Shown: piece after piece, positions 16,374 through 25,368 of the stretch | How positions within the stretch are numbered: position 1 is the stretch's first letter | Layout: every line of letters begins with the position of its first letter | Assembly (NCBI GenBank): GCA_964447285.1 | Contig: CAYURO010000012.1 | Span: forward strand, 49,737-113,736 | Reading direction: 5' to 3' | From: CAJBNH01 sp964447285 | GTDB taxonomy: Bacteria; Myxococcota_A; UBA9042 | DNA: 64,000 nucleotides | Notes under the pieces: generated by a model | Told to the model about the DNA's origin: nothing | The model's database searches: none | What the model saw: the letters and a program-made list of their open reading frames with translations, nothing else | Position numbers and translations under genes: made by a program

Positions 16374-17360
16374 CTAGACCTTGCCTTGTGGCGGCAGATT
16401 CAGGCGCTCTCGCACGAAGTAGGTCGGCTTGTGCTGGCTCTCGTAGTAGGTGCGCATGTTCATCTCAGCCAGCAGACCGAACAGCAGGAATTGCAACGCC
16501 GCAATGCCAAAGAAGATCCCTACCTGAAACAGGGGCTGATCCTTGACGTAGATGTGGTTGACGAATCGGTTCCACAGCGTCCACGCCATCGCAAGCCCCG
16601 CCGTGCCGAAGCCGTAGAACGCGAACCGGCCGAAGAAATAGATGGGCTTGGTGGCATAGGCCGACAGGAACCACACGGTAATGAGGTCGAGGATCACACG
16701 AAATGTCTTGGAGAGCGAGTACTTGGACGTTCCCCAGCGGCGAGGATGGTGGGTGACCGGCATCTCGGTGATGCGGGCGCCGGCCAAGTGGGCGAACACG
16801 GGCAGAAAGCGGTGCATCTCGCCGTACAGGCGAACGTCGTGCAGCACGTCGGCGCGACACACCTTCAGCGTGCACCCGTAGTCATGCAGCTTTACACCAG
16901 TGACGCGGCCGATGATGCGGTTGGCGATGCGCGACGGCAGGGTCTTGGTCAGGAAGGCGTCCTTGCGCTTTTCGCGCCAGCCGGCGACGACGTCATAGCC
17001 CTCGTCCATCTTGGCTAGCATGCGCACGATGTCCTTGGGATCATTCTGCAAATCTGCGTCGATCGGGCAGATGACTTCGCCGGTCGCGTGCTCGAAGCCC
17101 GCAGCCATGGCAGCGGTCTGACCGAAGTTCTTGCGGAAGCGGATGACCTTGACGCGCGGGTCGGCGGCGGCCATGCCTTGCAACAGCTCGAACGAGCGGT
17201 CTTTCGAGCCGTCGTCGACGTAGATGACCTCCCACGGCTTGCCCAAGGGCTCAAGCGCGGCGTGAAGGGCCTCGTGCAGGGGCCCAAGGCTCTCTTCTTC
17301 GTTGTAGACCGGCACCACCATCGAGAGGTAGGGCGTCGTCGGCGCGGCAGTCAGGTCCAT
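16374..17360 (-). CDS. Glycosyltransferase family 2, polyprenyl-phosphate sugar transferase type
   Basis: A 328-aa enzyme predicted to move a sugar from a nucleotide donor to undecaprenyl or dolichyl phosphate at the inner membrane, in the manner of GtrB, ArnC or DPM1. The GT-A domain has the start VVPVYNEEESL, the donor-binding VDDGSKD and the metal motif DAD in PIDADLQND. Two membrane helices follow near the C-terminus (about residues 230-254 and 265-290), as in GtrB. It sits between tlyA and asnB on the same strand, with asnB 4 nt downstream, so it and asnB probably act on the same glycan. The sugar is not predictable. Confidence 0.9.
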   Translation of the reverse strand: MDLTAAPTTPYLSMVVPVYNEEESLGPLHEALHAALEPLGKPWEVIYVDDGSKDRSFELLQGMAAADPRVKVIRFRKNFGQTAAMAAGFEHATGEVICPIDADLQNDPKDIVRMLAKMDEGYDVVAGWREKRKDAFLTKTLPSRIANRIIGRVTGVKLHDYGCTLKVCRADVLHDVRLYGEMHRFLPVFAHLAGARITEMPVTHHPRRWGTSKYSLSKTFRVILDLITVWFLSAYATKPIYFFGRFAFYGFGTAGLAMAWTLWNRFVNHIYVKDQPLFQVGIFFGIAALQFLLFGLLAEMNMRTYYESQHKPTYFVRERLNLPPQGKV

Positions 17361-17447
17361 GGGGTCCCAGTGGCGGCGGATTGCCGCGGCGGCGGGCAGT
17401 GTAGCGTGCCGGGGCGGGGGGGCAAGGATCGCCGAGTCTGTCGCGGT

Positions 17448-18191
17448 CTAGCGCCCCAGCAGCAGGAAGACCTCGCGGTTGCCCATCGGTCCGGCCACGC
17501 CGCTCTCGACGCGCCCCAGCTCGCGCACCCCCAGCTCCAGCGCCGCCAAGGCCACGTCGTCGACCGCGCGCTTGCGGTCCGCGTCGTTGCGCACCACGCC
17601 GCCCTCTTCCACCAGCTCGCGAGGCAGCTCGAACTGCGGCTTGACCATCACCAGCAGTCGCCCGCCCGAAGCCAGCAGCGGCACCAGCGCCGGCAGCACC
17701 GTCCGCGAGCCGATGAAGCTCAGGTCGACCACCACCAGATCGGCAAGCCATGGAAGCAGTTGCGGGGTCAGGGCCTTGGCGTGCGTCTTTTCGAGCACGC
17801 GAACGCGCGGGTCGCGGCGGATTCGGTCGGCCAGCAAGTTATGGCCCACGTCGACCGCCACCACTTCAACGGCGCCCCGCTGCAACAGGCAGTCCGTGAA
17901 GCCACCGGTCGAGGCGCCCACGTCCACACAATGCAGGCCCGCCGGATCGATTGCCAAGGCGTCGAGGGCACTTTCGAGCTTCAGCCCGCCCCGCGACACG
18001 TACCTCAGCTGCGGCGTTCCCGCCAGGCGCACGGGCACGCGGTCGTCGACGGGCGTTCCCGGCTTCCAGACCTTCTGCTCGCCCGCCATCGCGCGACCGG
18101 ACAGCACCAGCGCCTGCGCTTGATGCAGATCGGCGGCGAGCCCCTCGGCCACCAGACGGACGTCGATGCGTTGAGTCGGCTTGCGGGCCAC
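17448..18191 (-). CDS. tlyA: TlyA family rRNA 2'-O-methyltransferase
   Basis: TlyA proteins methylate the 2'-OH of cytidines in 16S and 23S rRNA and affect sensitivity to capreomycin. This 247-aa protein has an N-terminal S4 RNA-binding domain (about residues 5-65), the linker sequence RYVSRGGLKL with the conserved Lys, then an FtsJ-like methyltransferase fold with the SAM loop DVGASTGGFTD and the later motifs VDLSFI and VKPQFE. Length and order match the family. It starts 3 nt after xseB; xseB-tlyA is a common pair. An unrelated haemolysin name is often given to it, but the motifs show a methyltransferase. Confidence 0.93.
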   Translation of the reverse strand: MARKPTQRIDVRLVAEGLAADLHQAQALVLSGRAMAGEQKVWKPGTPVDDRVPVRLAGTPQLRYVSRGGLKLESALDALAIDPAGLHCVDVGASTGGFTDCLLQRGAVEVVAVDVGHNLLADRIRRDPRVRVLEKTHAKALTPQLLPWLADLVVVDLSFIGSRTVLPALVPLLASGGRLLVMVKPQFELPRELVEEGGVVRNDADRKRAVDDVALAALELGVRELGRVESGVAGPMGNREVFLLLGR

Positions 18192-18194
18192 GGC

Positions 18195-18482
18195 CTAGAA
18201 CGCCGCTTCCTCGAACGGCTTGAGCACCGGCGCCTCGGGCGTGCCGGTCAGCTGCTCGATTCGGTGTTCGGCGGCGTCCAAGATCGTTGACGCGCGCTTG
18301 GACAGAGCCATGCCGCGCTCAAACGCCTTCAGGCTGTCTTCCAGCGACAGTGCGCCGGTCTCCAGCTGGCCGACCAGCTTGTCGAGCTCGGCGATCAGAT
18401 CTTCAAAAGCAGCAGGCGGCTCACCCGCAGGCGAGGGCTCAAGGGGGGCAAAAAGCGTAGGTTGGGTGGAGTCGGCTGCCAT
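18195..18482 (-). CDS. xseB: Exodeoxyribonuclease VII small subunit
   Basis: XseB binds XseA to form exonuclease VII, which degrades single-stranded DNA. The 95-aa protein has the family core FEDLIAELDKLVGQLETGAL followed by SLEDSLKAFERGMAL, two helices of a coiled coil. About 20 extra residues precede it. xseA is not in the window. It is the first gene of the minus-strand run with tlyA, the glycosyltransferase and asnB, and is divergent from rnd. Confidence 0.93.
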   Translation of the reverse strand: MAADSTQPTLFAPLEPSPAGEPPAAFEDLIAELDKLVGQLETGALSLEDSLKAFERGMALSKRASTILDAAEHRIEQLTGTPEAPVLKPFEEAAF

Positions 18483-18671
18483 GGTCTGCCTTGGCCGTCA
18501 GGGGGTTGCGACGCATCCGGGCGTCCACCGCTGAGCGACAGGTCCCTGTCTACCCCAGGATCGCGGGCGTGTACAGGCAACCGCCGGGTTCTGTGGTACA
18601 GTGCCTCTCGCCGCTCGCGCCAGACGCCGGGTGGTCGTCGCGCCCTCTCCTTTCCGAACCGAAGCCCGAAC

Positions 18672-19847
18672 ATGCCGCCTCCCGTCCTCTCCTCCCGGCC
18701 GCAAATCGCCGAACTCGTGGACGTCTTGAGCCGCCAGACCGTGGTCGGCTTCGACACGGAATTCCACAGTGAGCGCACCTACGTACCGCGGCTCATGCTC
18801 GTGCAACTCTCGACCCGCGACGAGACCTACGTCGTCGATCCGCTGGGGGACGGCGACTTGCGTGCGCTGTTCCATGCGCTGGCGCGACCCGGGCTGACCG
18901 TCGTCGGCCACGCGCTGAAGAACGACTTGCGCATCGTGTACCTGCACTACGGGATCACGATGTCGTCGGTGTTCGACACGCAGATTGCCGCTGCCTTTCT
19001 GGGTCATGGGCTGCAGGTCGGCCTGTCTACGCTGCTTCACGCTTCGCTCGGTGTCCACCAGCCCAAGGGCGACCAGATGAGCGACTGGAGCCAGCGTCCT
19101 CTGCCGGACCGGCTGGTGGGCTATGCGGCTGGCGACGTGCTGCACCTGCTTCGGTTGTATGACCTCCTGACGGCAGAGCTCGTTCAGCGCGACCGTCAGG
19201 TGTGGGTCGACCAAGAGTGTCAGGAGCTGCGCGACCCGGCGAAGTACGAGCGCGACCCGGCCCAAGCGTGGCAGCGGGTGGCGGGTGGTCGGCGCATGGA
19301 GCCTCGCGAGGCCGGCGTGCTGCACGCCCTTGCCGCGGAACGGGAATTGATGGCGGCGGAGGAGGACCAAGTCCCCCACTTCCTGCTCCCCGACGAGATG
19401 CTGCTGCTGATGGCCAAGGTGGCGCCGCGACAGCGCAAGGACCTGGAAGGAGACCGGCGGCTGTCCCACCGCACGGTGCAACGGCACGCCCAGCGGTGGA
19501 TCGACGCGGTGTTGCGGGGGCTCGAGAAGCCCGTCGCGCGCACGTCGGGCCGTCCGCCGCCGCCGCCAGAGCTCGAGGCCGTGGCCGCGCTGCTGATGCT
19601 GCTGGTGGGGGACATTGCGAGTCGCCATTCGATCGCGCAGCAGCTGCTGGTCAAGCGCGACACGTTGCTGAGTGCGTTGCGCGACAACCCCAGGTCACAG
19701 GCGGAGTTCGCGGTGGCAGCAGAGCTTCACGGCTGGCGTGCCGACCTGCTGGCAGCTCCGATTTGGGACCTGTTGTCGAACCGCATGGCCGTCACTTGTG
19801 CGACCGACGAGCATCAGGGCATTCGCATGGCGTTCCAAGCCCGTTAG
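18672..19847 (+). CDS. rnd: Ribonuclease D
   Basis: A 3'-5' exonuclease that trims tRNA and other stable RNA precursors. With ATG 18672 the protein has 391 aa; a longer frame exists upstream but adds no family sequence. The DEDD catalytic residues are seen in GFDTEFHSE (Asp and Glu), HALKNDLRIV (Asp) and YAAGDVLHLL (Tyr and Asp of the DEDDy type). An HRDC RNA-binding domain follows (around VLHALAAERELMAAEEDQVP), and a second HRDC-like stretch may lie near the C-terminus. It converges on pyk with a 6-nt gap. Confidence 0.93.
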   Translation: MPPPVLSSRPQIAELVDVLSRQTVVGFDTEFHSERTYVPRLMLVQLSTRDETYVVDPLGDGDLRALFHALARPGLTVVGHALKNDLRIVYLHYGITMSSVFDTQIAAAFLGHGLQVGLSTLLHASLGVHQPKGDQMSDWSQRPLPDRLVGYAAGDVLHLLRLYDLLTAELVQRDRQVWVDQECQELRDPAKYERDPAQAWQRVAGGRRMEPREAGVLHALAAERELMAAEEDQVPHFLLPDEMLLLMAKVAPRQRKDLEGDRRLSHRTVQRHAQRWIDAVLRGLEKPVARTSGRPPPPPELEAVAALLMLLVGDIASRHSIAQQLLVKRDTLLSALRDNPRSQAEFAVAAELHGWRADLLAAPIWDLLSNRMAVTCATDEHQGIRMAFQAR

Positions 19848-19853
19848 CACCCG

Positions 19854-21446
19854 TCAGGTGCGCGAATGGTCAGCAACCGTCGCCCCGTCCACCCCCTCGA
19901 CCACCACCTGCAACGCGTTCGTGCCACCGCGCGGCCAGTCGACGCCGGCCGTGACCACGAGTGCCTCGCCATCACGCAAGGCCCAGTCTCGCCTCATGAT
20001 CTCGCGAGCGCGGGTGACCAGTTGCGACAGCCGCGGTGTCTCCCCGTGGTGGTCGCGCAGCAGGATCGGGTGCACGCCGAAGCAGAGCACCGCTGCGCGG
20101 GCCCGGGCTTCGTCGCGGAAGAACGCAAGGACCGGAGCCTCCGGGCGGTAGCGGGACAACCGGGCTGCCGTGCGACCGCTGCGGGTAAAGCAAACAATCG
20201 CGCGGGCTTGGATCTCATCAGCCAGTTGCACGGCTGCCAGTGCCATGCCTTCGTGAATGCGGCCCAGACTGGACCCCGCGCCCGGGTCACCGTCTTGGGC
20301 GCCTCGTAACCGGCGCAGGTGGCTGGTCTCGTCGCACCAAGCCTCCGCTTTGCGGGCCAGCCGGTCCATGGTCGCCACCACCTCGCAAGGACGCGTCCCA
20401 ACGCTGGTTTCTCCCGACAGCATCACCGCGTCGCCGCCGTCGACGATGGCGTTGAACACGTCGGTGGCCTCGGCGCGGGTGGGCGCGGGCGCCGTCACCA
20501 TCGACTCGAGCATTTGCGTGGCGACGATGACGGGCTTGCCTGCCTCGCGGGCCGCGGTGACGAGTTGCTTCTGTACGCGCGGCACCTCCTCGACGCCCAG
20601 CTGTAACCCCAGGTCGCCTCTGGCGATCAGGATGGCGTCGGTGGCGGCCAGGATCTCGGTCAGGTTCTCAAGCGCAGACCGGGTCTCGATCTTGGCGACC
20701 AAGCGCGGCGGCCGGACGTCAGGGGGCAGGTGGTCGCGGATGTAGGCGCGCACGCGATGCAGGTCCTGCGCCGTCCGCACGAACGACACCGCCACGAAAT
20801 CGACGCGATGCTGCAGGCAGAAGTCCAGATCCCGCTGATCCTTCTCGGGAAACGGATCCAGATCCGGGTCCACATCGCGAATCGTCACACCTTTGCGCGA
20901 CCCGAGCCTGCCGCCCGCCACCACCACCGCCTGTGCGTGGTGCTGGCCCAGCGACTGCACCTCGACCACCGGCTCGCCGTCGCCGAACACGACCCGCGGC
21001 TTCAGGCCGGGTTGTTTCACGGCAAGGCCCTGCAGGGCGCGCATCACCTCGGCGCCCAGCGGCTGCGGCAGTGGAATCTGCGGCGCGACGGCACCCTCGG
21101 CCTGCGCTTCGGCCTCCTCGCCCTCTGGCACCAGCGCAAGGGTCTGCCCCACCTGCAGATCCAGTCCGGTGCCCGGCAACGTGCCGATGCGCGACTTGGG
21201 CCCTTGCAGGTCCACCAGCACGGCGGGCCTCAGCGGCCGCTCGTCGGCGTCGGGCGGGTCGGACCACGCCAACACTTGGGCCTCCTTGGCATAGTCTGCA
21301 TCTGCGTGCGACAGGTTCAGCCGCAGCACGTCGACGCCGGCTTCGGTCAAGGCATCGAGATAGGTGGGCCAGTCGACATCGCGGCATAGGCCCACGGTGG
21401 CGACGATGCAGGTCTGGCGAGGTGGGTCACCCTGATGGCGGCGCAT
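19854..21446 (-). CDS. pyk: Pyruvate kinase, predicted K+-independent type
   Basis: It catalyses phosphoenolpyruvate plus ADP to pyruvate plus ATP, the last step of glycolysis. ATG 21446 behind GGAGGG gives 530 aa; an upstream GTG/ATG would add 14 residues without support. The barrel contains LRLNLSHAD, the active-site KIETRSALENL and IARGDLGLQLG; a B domain lies between them, and the C-terminal domain carries SGRTAARLSRYRP. The segment DLQGPKSRI has Leu, Gln, Lys and Ile where rabbit muscle enzyme has Thr113, Lys114, Glu117 and Thr120. Family studies tie this set to enzymes that do not need K+. It is the last gene of the nadC-birA-coaX-queE-pepT run. Confidence 0.92.
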   Translation of the reverse strand: MRRHQGDPPRQTCIVATVGLCRDVDWPTYLDALTEAGVDVLRLNLSHADADYAKEAQVLAWSDPPDADERPLRPAVLVDLQGPKSRIGTLPGTGLDLQVGQTLALVPEGEEAEAQAEGAVAPQIPLPQPLGAEVMRALQGLAVKQPGLKPRVVFGDGEPVVEVQSLGQHHAQAVVVAGGRLGSRKGVTIRDVDPDLDPFPEKDQRDLDFCLQHRVDFVAVSFVRTAQDLHRVRAYIRDHLPPDVRPPRLVAKIETRSALENLTEILAATDAILIARGDLGLQLGVEEVPRVQKQLVTAAREAGKPVIVATQMLESMVTAPAPTRAEATDVFNAIVDGGDAVMLSGETSVGTRPCEVVATMDRLARKAEAWCDETSHLRRLRGAQDGDPGAGSSLGRIHEGMALAAVQLADEIQARAIVCFTRSGRTAARLSRYRPEAPVLAFFRDEARARAAVLCFGVHPILLRDHHGETPRLSQLVTRAREIMRRDWALRDGEALVVTAGVDWPRGGTNALQVVVEGVDGATVADHSRT

Positions 21447-21509
21447 GACGGCCCTCCGTTGCGGTTGCGGTGGGTCGGGCAGTGGCAAAGCCGGCGGGTC
21501 CAGGCGGAC

Positions 21510-22817
21510 TCAGGCGCTGGCGATCGGGAACGATCCCGTGTCCTTGCGCGGTCCGGTCGCCGCGGACCGGCTCTCGCCCGCCCACAACTGCGCCAGCCGC
21601 ACACCGACCTCGACCGCCTTCTCCATCCACTGCACCGAAGCCCACTCGGTGCGGCTGTGGTGGTTCACGCCGCCGGTAAAGAGGTTGGGCGTGGGCAGCC
21701 CCAAGAACGACAGGCGGGCTCCATCGGTGCCACCGCGAATCGGCCGTTGCACGGGGGCCACGCCACTGTCGCGCACGGCCTTCAGCGCCAGGCCCATCAC
21801 GCGCGGGTCGCGGTCGACTTCGACCTTCATGTTGCGGTAGCCGCCCGTGACCTCGATCTTGGTCTGGCAGCCCGCGTGGCGCAGCTGCAGTCCCGCCAGA
21901 ATCCCCTCGAGCATCGCACGCTTGTGGGCCAGACCGGCTTCCGTGAAGTCGCGCAGCAGCATCTTCAGCGTCACGGACTCGACGTTGCCCGCAATCTCGT
22001 CGACGTGCAGGAAGCCTTCGAAGTCCTGGGTGGTCTCGGGGCGCATGGTCGCAGGGATCGCCGCCATCAGCTCGCCCGCCAGATGCAAGGCGTTGACCAT
22101 CGCGCCCTTGGCGTAGCCGGTGTGGGCGCTGCGGCCGGTCAGCGTGACGCGCAGGTTGGTGGCGTTGAAGTTCTCCGTCTCGACTTCGCCCTGCGCGCCG
22201 CCGTCGAACGTGTAGGCCGCCACGGCGCCGAACGCGGGGACGTCGAAGTGGTCGACTCCCTTGCCGATTTCCTCGTCCGGTGTGAATGCTACCCGCACCG
22301 GACCGTGCTTCAGACCGGGATCGCGCAGCAGACGGCAGAGCGTTTCCATGATCTCGGCGATGCCCGCCTTGTCGTCGGCTCCCAACAGCGTCGTGCCGTC
22401 CGACGTGATGACGTCGTGCCCCAGACAGTGCACGAGCTCAGGATGGCTGACGGTCGACAGCGTCGCACCGCTGGGCAGCGCAATGGTGCCGCCAGAGTAT
22501 CCCTGATGAATCAGCGGCTTGACCCCTCGACCAGGGGTGCCGGGGAAGGTGTCGAAGTGCGCGAGAAGACCGACCGCAGGGGCGTCCGGGACGTTGCCGG
22601 GCAGTGTGGCCGTCACGATGGCGTGGGCGTCCACTCGGGCGTCGCGTAGCCCCAAGGACAGCAGCTCGGCCTCGAGAAGTCGTGCGATCTCCCACTGTTC
22701 AGGAGTCGACGGCACTTGGGTCGAGTCCTCGTCCGATGGCGAGTCGATCTGCACATAGCGCAGGAATTTGGCGATGACGCCTTCGGTCAGCAGCGTGTCG
22801 TGGTCAGGGACGTGCAT
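21510..22817 (-). CDS. pepT: Peptidase T (tripeptide aminopeptidase)
   Basis: A cytoplasmic zinc peptidase of the M20 family that removes the N-terminal residue from tripeptides. ATG 22817, with GAGG upstream, gives 435 aa; the open frame runs further into queE but that part is not PepT. The metal ligands are visible: His in AHFDTFPG, Asp in GADDKAGIAE, Glu in DEEIGKGVDHF, Asp in YTFDGG and His in GVNHHSRTEW. The lid domain motif NFNATNLRVTLTGRSAHTG is typical of PepT. It lies between queE and pyk on the same strand. Confidence 0.93.
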   Translation of the reverse strand: MHVPDHDTLLTEGVIAKFLRYVQIDSPSDEDSTQVPSTPEQWEIARLLEAELLSLGLRDARVDAHAIVTATLPGNVPDAPAVGLLAHFDTFPGTPGRGVKPLIHQGYSGGTIALPSGATLSTVSHPELVHCLGHDVITSDGTTLLGADDKAGIAEIMETLCRLLRDPGLKHGPVRVAFTPDEEIGKGVDHFDVPAFGAVAAYTFDGGAQGEVETENFNATNLRVTLTGRSAHTGYAKGAMVNALHLAGELMAAIPATMRPETTQDFEGFLHVDEIAGNVESVTLKMLLRDFTEAGLAHKRAMLEGILAGLQLRHAGCQTKIEVTGGYRNMKVEVDRDPRVMGLALKAVRDSGVAPVQRPIRGGTDGARLSFLGLPTPNLFTGGVNHHSRTEWASVQWMEKAVEVGVRLAQLWAGESRSAATGPRKDTGSFPIASA

Positions 22818-22924
22818 GGTCCAGGCCTCAGGGCTTCGGGGAACAGGGATGGCGCGCACGACGCCGGGGGGGGCACCGAGGCTACGCCCACCAAACGAGC
22901 CGCGCAACCCGTTCGCTGCACAGG

Positions 22925-23575
22925 TCACACGCCCCGATCCCGCTGCGGCCACAGGATCTTGTGCAGCTGCAGCTGCAAGCGTCCGGGTGCGCGATCCGCC
23001 AGCAGCCAGGCGGCAAGTGCGGCCGGCTCCACTTCTCCCCACACCGCCGACCACAGCACTTGGGCCTTCACGTCGCCCAGACGCAGCCGCAAGGTTCGCA
23101 GTGCCCACTCGTAGTCGGCGCGACTGGCGACGACGATCTTCAGCTCGTCCTGACGGCGCAACTTGCCGAGCTCCGGCCACAGGTTGCGTGCGGACTCGTC
23201 GGACCCCGGGCACTTCAGGTCGGCGATCACCGTCACTCGAGGGTCCAGCTGCGAGAACGGATAGGCGCCGCTCGTCTCCAACAGGACTTCCAACCCTGCG
23301 TCGCACAAGGCCTTCAGCAGTTCGGGGGTGCCCTTCTGCGCCAGGGGTTCGCCGCCCGTGACCTCGACCAGACCCAGACCCAGCGTCTGCACTTGGGCGA
23401 CGATGGGGTCGAGCGTCTGCCGATCTCCCTTCTCGAAGCTATACGTCGTGTCGCACCACCGGCAGCGCAGGGGACAGCCGGCCAGTCGAACAAACGTGCA
23501 GGGGCGTCCGGCATGGGTCGACTCGCCCTGCAGCGATGCGTAGATCTCGGTGACGTTGAGCAGGATCGGGGTCAC
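22925..23575 (-). CDS. queE: 7-carboxy-7-deazaguanine synthase
   Basis: A radical-SAM enzyme that forms the 7-deazaguanine ring in queuosine biosynthesis. The cluster-binding cysteines are Cys34, Cys38 and Cys41, spaced CX3CX2C, the spacing of the classical QueE group. The N-terminus VTEIYASLQGES and the C-terminal LQLHKILWPQRDRGV are diagnostic. Length 216 aa is normal. The GTG start overlaps the coaX stop as GTGA (23572-23575). No other queuosine gene (queC, queD, queF) is visible here. Confidence 0.95.
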   Translation of the reverse strand: MTPILLNVTEIYASLQGESTHAGRPCTFVRLAGCPLRCRWCDTTYSFEKGDRQTLDPIVAQVQTLGLGLVEVTGGEPLAQKGTPELLKALCDAGLEVLLETSGAYPFSQLDPRVTVIADLKCPGSDESARNLWPELGKLRRQDELKIVVASRADYEWALRTLRLRLGDVKAQVLWSAVWGEVEPAALAAWLLADRAPGRLQLQLHKILWPQRDRGV

Positions 23576-24390
23576 GCCCGGCCCCCCCGGGTCACGATCA
23601 CGGGCTCCGCTTCCTCGCGGTTGCGGTCGTAGAGCATGCGCAGACCATCGAGGGTGAGGAACTCCAACACCTCATGAATGCAAGAGGTTTCGCTGGCGAT
23701 CAGGGGAGCCAGACCGCCGGTGGCCACGACGACCGTTGGCTCTCCCAGTTCGACGTTCAGGCGCTGGACCAGACCCTCGACCAAGCTGACGTAGCCGAAC
23801 ACCAGACCGGACTGGATGGCCTGCACGGTGGTGCGACCAATCACGTGCGCTGGCCGCTGGATGTCCACGCGGGGCAGCTTGGCGGCGCGGGCGAACAGGG
23901 CGTCGGCGGAGATGCCGATGCCCGGGGCGATGACGCCGCCCAGGTACTGACCCTTGCCGTTGACGACGTCGAACGTGGTGGCGGTGCCGAAGTCTACGAC
24001 GATACATGCCTTTTTGTAGCGATCGTAGGCGGCAATGGCATTGACGATGCGGTCGGCTCCCACCTCGCGCGGGTTATCGACCAACAGTGGCATCCCGGTG
24101 CGCTTGCCGGGCTCGACCAGAACGGGCGCCTTGCCGATGCCGTGACGGCAGACTTCTTCGAACACGCTGGTCAGTGGCGGCACGACCGACCCGATCACCG
24201 CTTGGTCCAGATCGGCGAACGAAAAGCCGCGTTGGTGCAACAGCATGTGCACGAGCGCCGAGTACTCGTCGACGGTCGAATTGCGGCGGCTCTCGATGCG
24301 CAGATGGTCCAGCAGCGTCGTGCCGCGGTAGATCCCCAGCACCGTGTTCGTGTTGCCGATGTCGATGGCGAGCAGGAGCTTCTCGGGCAT
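23572..24390 (-). CDS. coaX: Type III pantothenate kinase
   Basis: It phosphorylates pantothenate in the first step of coenzyme A synthesis and, unlike CoaA, is not inhibited by CoA. The 272-aa protein has the ASKHA-fold phosphate loop DIGNTNTVLG (10-19), GADRIVNAIAAY, the second loop VVDFGTATTFD and GGVIAPGIGIS, all CoaX signatures. It overlaps queE by 4 nt and follows birA after 78 nt. coaX and birA are neighbours in many bacteria. Confidence 0.95.
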   Translation of the reverse strand: MPEKLLLAIDIGNTNTVLGIYRGTTLLDHLRIESRRNSTVDEYSALVHMLLHQRGFSFADLDQAVIGSVVPPLTSVFEEVCRHGIGKAPVLVEPGKRTGMPLLVDNPREVGADRIVNAIAAYDRYKKACIVVDFGTATTFDVVNGKGQYLGGVIAPGIGISADALFARAAKLPRVDIQRPAHVIGRTTVQAIQSGLVFGYVSLVEGLVQRLNVELGEPTVVVATGGLAPLIASETSCIHEVLEFLTLDGLRMLYDRNREEAEPVIVTRGGRA

Positions 24391-24468
24391 GGCGGTCTCG
24401 CGGGCTTCGCGTGCGGCGAAGGGGCGCGGATCAAAGCACAGAAACCAGTGGGGGTGAAGCGCGACGTC

Positions 24469-25365
24469 TCAATCGAGTCGGGCGGCGGCCTTCCACGGCG
24501 GGTCGCTGTGCGCGGCCACCACGGACACCGGGGAGATTTCCTCGACCGGACCCAGAGCGGCAGGGTTGGTCCCGCGCAGCCGCCGCACCCGCGGCATCCC
24601 GTTGGGCGCCACACCGTCCAGCATCGCCCAGACGTGCGCCTCCTGGGGACCCAGATCCAGCTCGACCGGCACGCCGCGAAAAGCCAGCCGCGCCTCCAGC
24701 CGTCGCACGTCCAACACGCCGCCTGAGTGGGCAAAGCCCAGCACCTGCGAACGGATTTCGTGCGCCACCGTGGCCGCCAGCGACTCGCGGCTCACCGGGA
24801 CAGGGGCGATCTGGTCCAACGACGCGGCCGACTGCGCCACCACGTCCGGCCACTCTCCGGGCGCAAGGGTCGCGACATTGAGACCCACGCCGCACAGCCA
24901 TGCCGGCACACCGCCCGGCAGGTCCACGCGCTCACACAGCAGGCCACCCAGCTTGCGCCACGACCGATCAGGTGCGCGAACCAGCAAGTCGTTCGGCCAC
25001 TTCAGCCACACCTCGACGCCCGCGTGACGCGCCACCGCGTCGGCGACGGCCAGCCCGGCGACCAGCGACGCGCGCGGCCAGAGTTCCGCGGCAAGGGGCA
25101 GGTGACCGCCGACCGTCAGCAGCAGGCTTGTTCTCGCCGGTGCCGTCCAACGCGCTCCGGTGCGCCCGCGACCGGCCGTTTGGGCGTCGGCCGCCGCGAT
25201 GCGCCAGACCTGAGAACTCCGCAGTGGCGCGGTCTCAAGGTCGAGGCGCAGCGCGTCTTGGGTCGAGGTCGTCTCGTCAAAGAAACGCAAGAGATCCCAA
25301 TTGTTGCCATGACCGGCCAGCAGCGCGTCCAGGCGCCGGGCGTCAAAAGGCGGGCGGTCGAGCAT
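24469..25365 (-). CDS. birA: Biotin-[acetyl-CoA-carboxylase] ligase, without DNA-binding domain
   Basis: It activates biotin with ATP and attaches it to carboxylase carrier proteins. The 298-aa protein has the biotin/ATP motifs TTSTQDALR, GRGRTGARW and KWPNDLL, then GVGLNV and the C-terminal SH3-like domain. There is no helix-turn-helix at the N-terminus, so it belongs to the group that does not repress biotin genes. It starts 3 nt after nadC. Confidence 0.92.
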   Translation of the reverse strand: MLDRPPFDARRLDALLAGHGNNWDLLRFFDETTSTQDALRLDLETAPLRSSQVWRIAAADAQTAGRGRTGARWTAPARTSLLLTVGGHLPLAAELWPRASLVAGLAVADAVARHAGVEVWLKWPNDLLVRAPDRSWRKLGGLLCERVDLPGGVPAWLCGVGLNVATLAPGEWPDVVAQSAASLDQIAPVPVSRESLAATVAHEIRSQVLGFAHSGGVLDVRRLEARLAFRGVPVELDLGPQEAHVWAMLDGVAPNGMPRVRRLRGTNPAALGPVEEISPVSVVAAHSDPPWKAAARLD

Positions 25366-25368
25366 GGG

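Noticed and set aside
17448..18191. Haemolysin A for the TlyA protein
   Set aside because: The S4 plus FtsJ-like motifs show an rRNA methyltransferase; the haemolysin name is historic.
18597..18602. TACAGT as a -10 box for rnd
   Set aside because: No acceptable -35 box at 16-18 bp upstream, so I did not list it as a promoter.
22818..23306. N-terminal extension of the pepT frame into queE
   Set aside because: The extension overlaps QueE, matches no peptidase, and a good start with a ribosome site exists at 22817.
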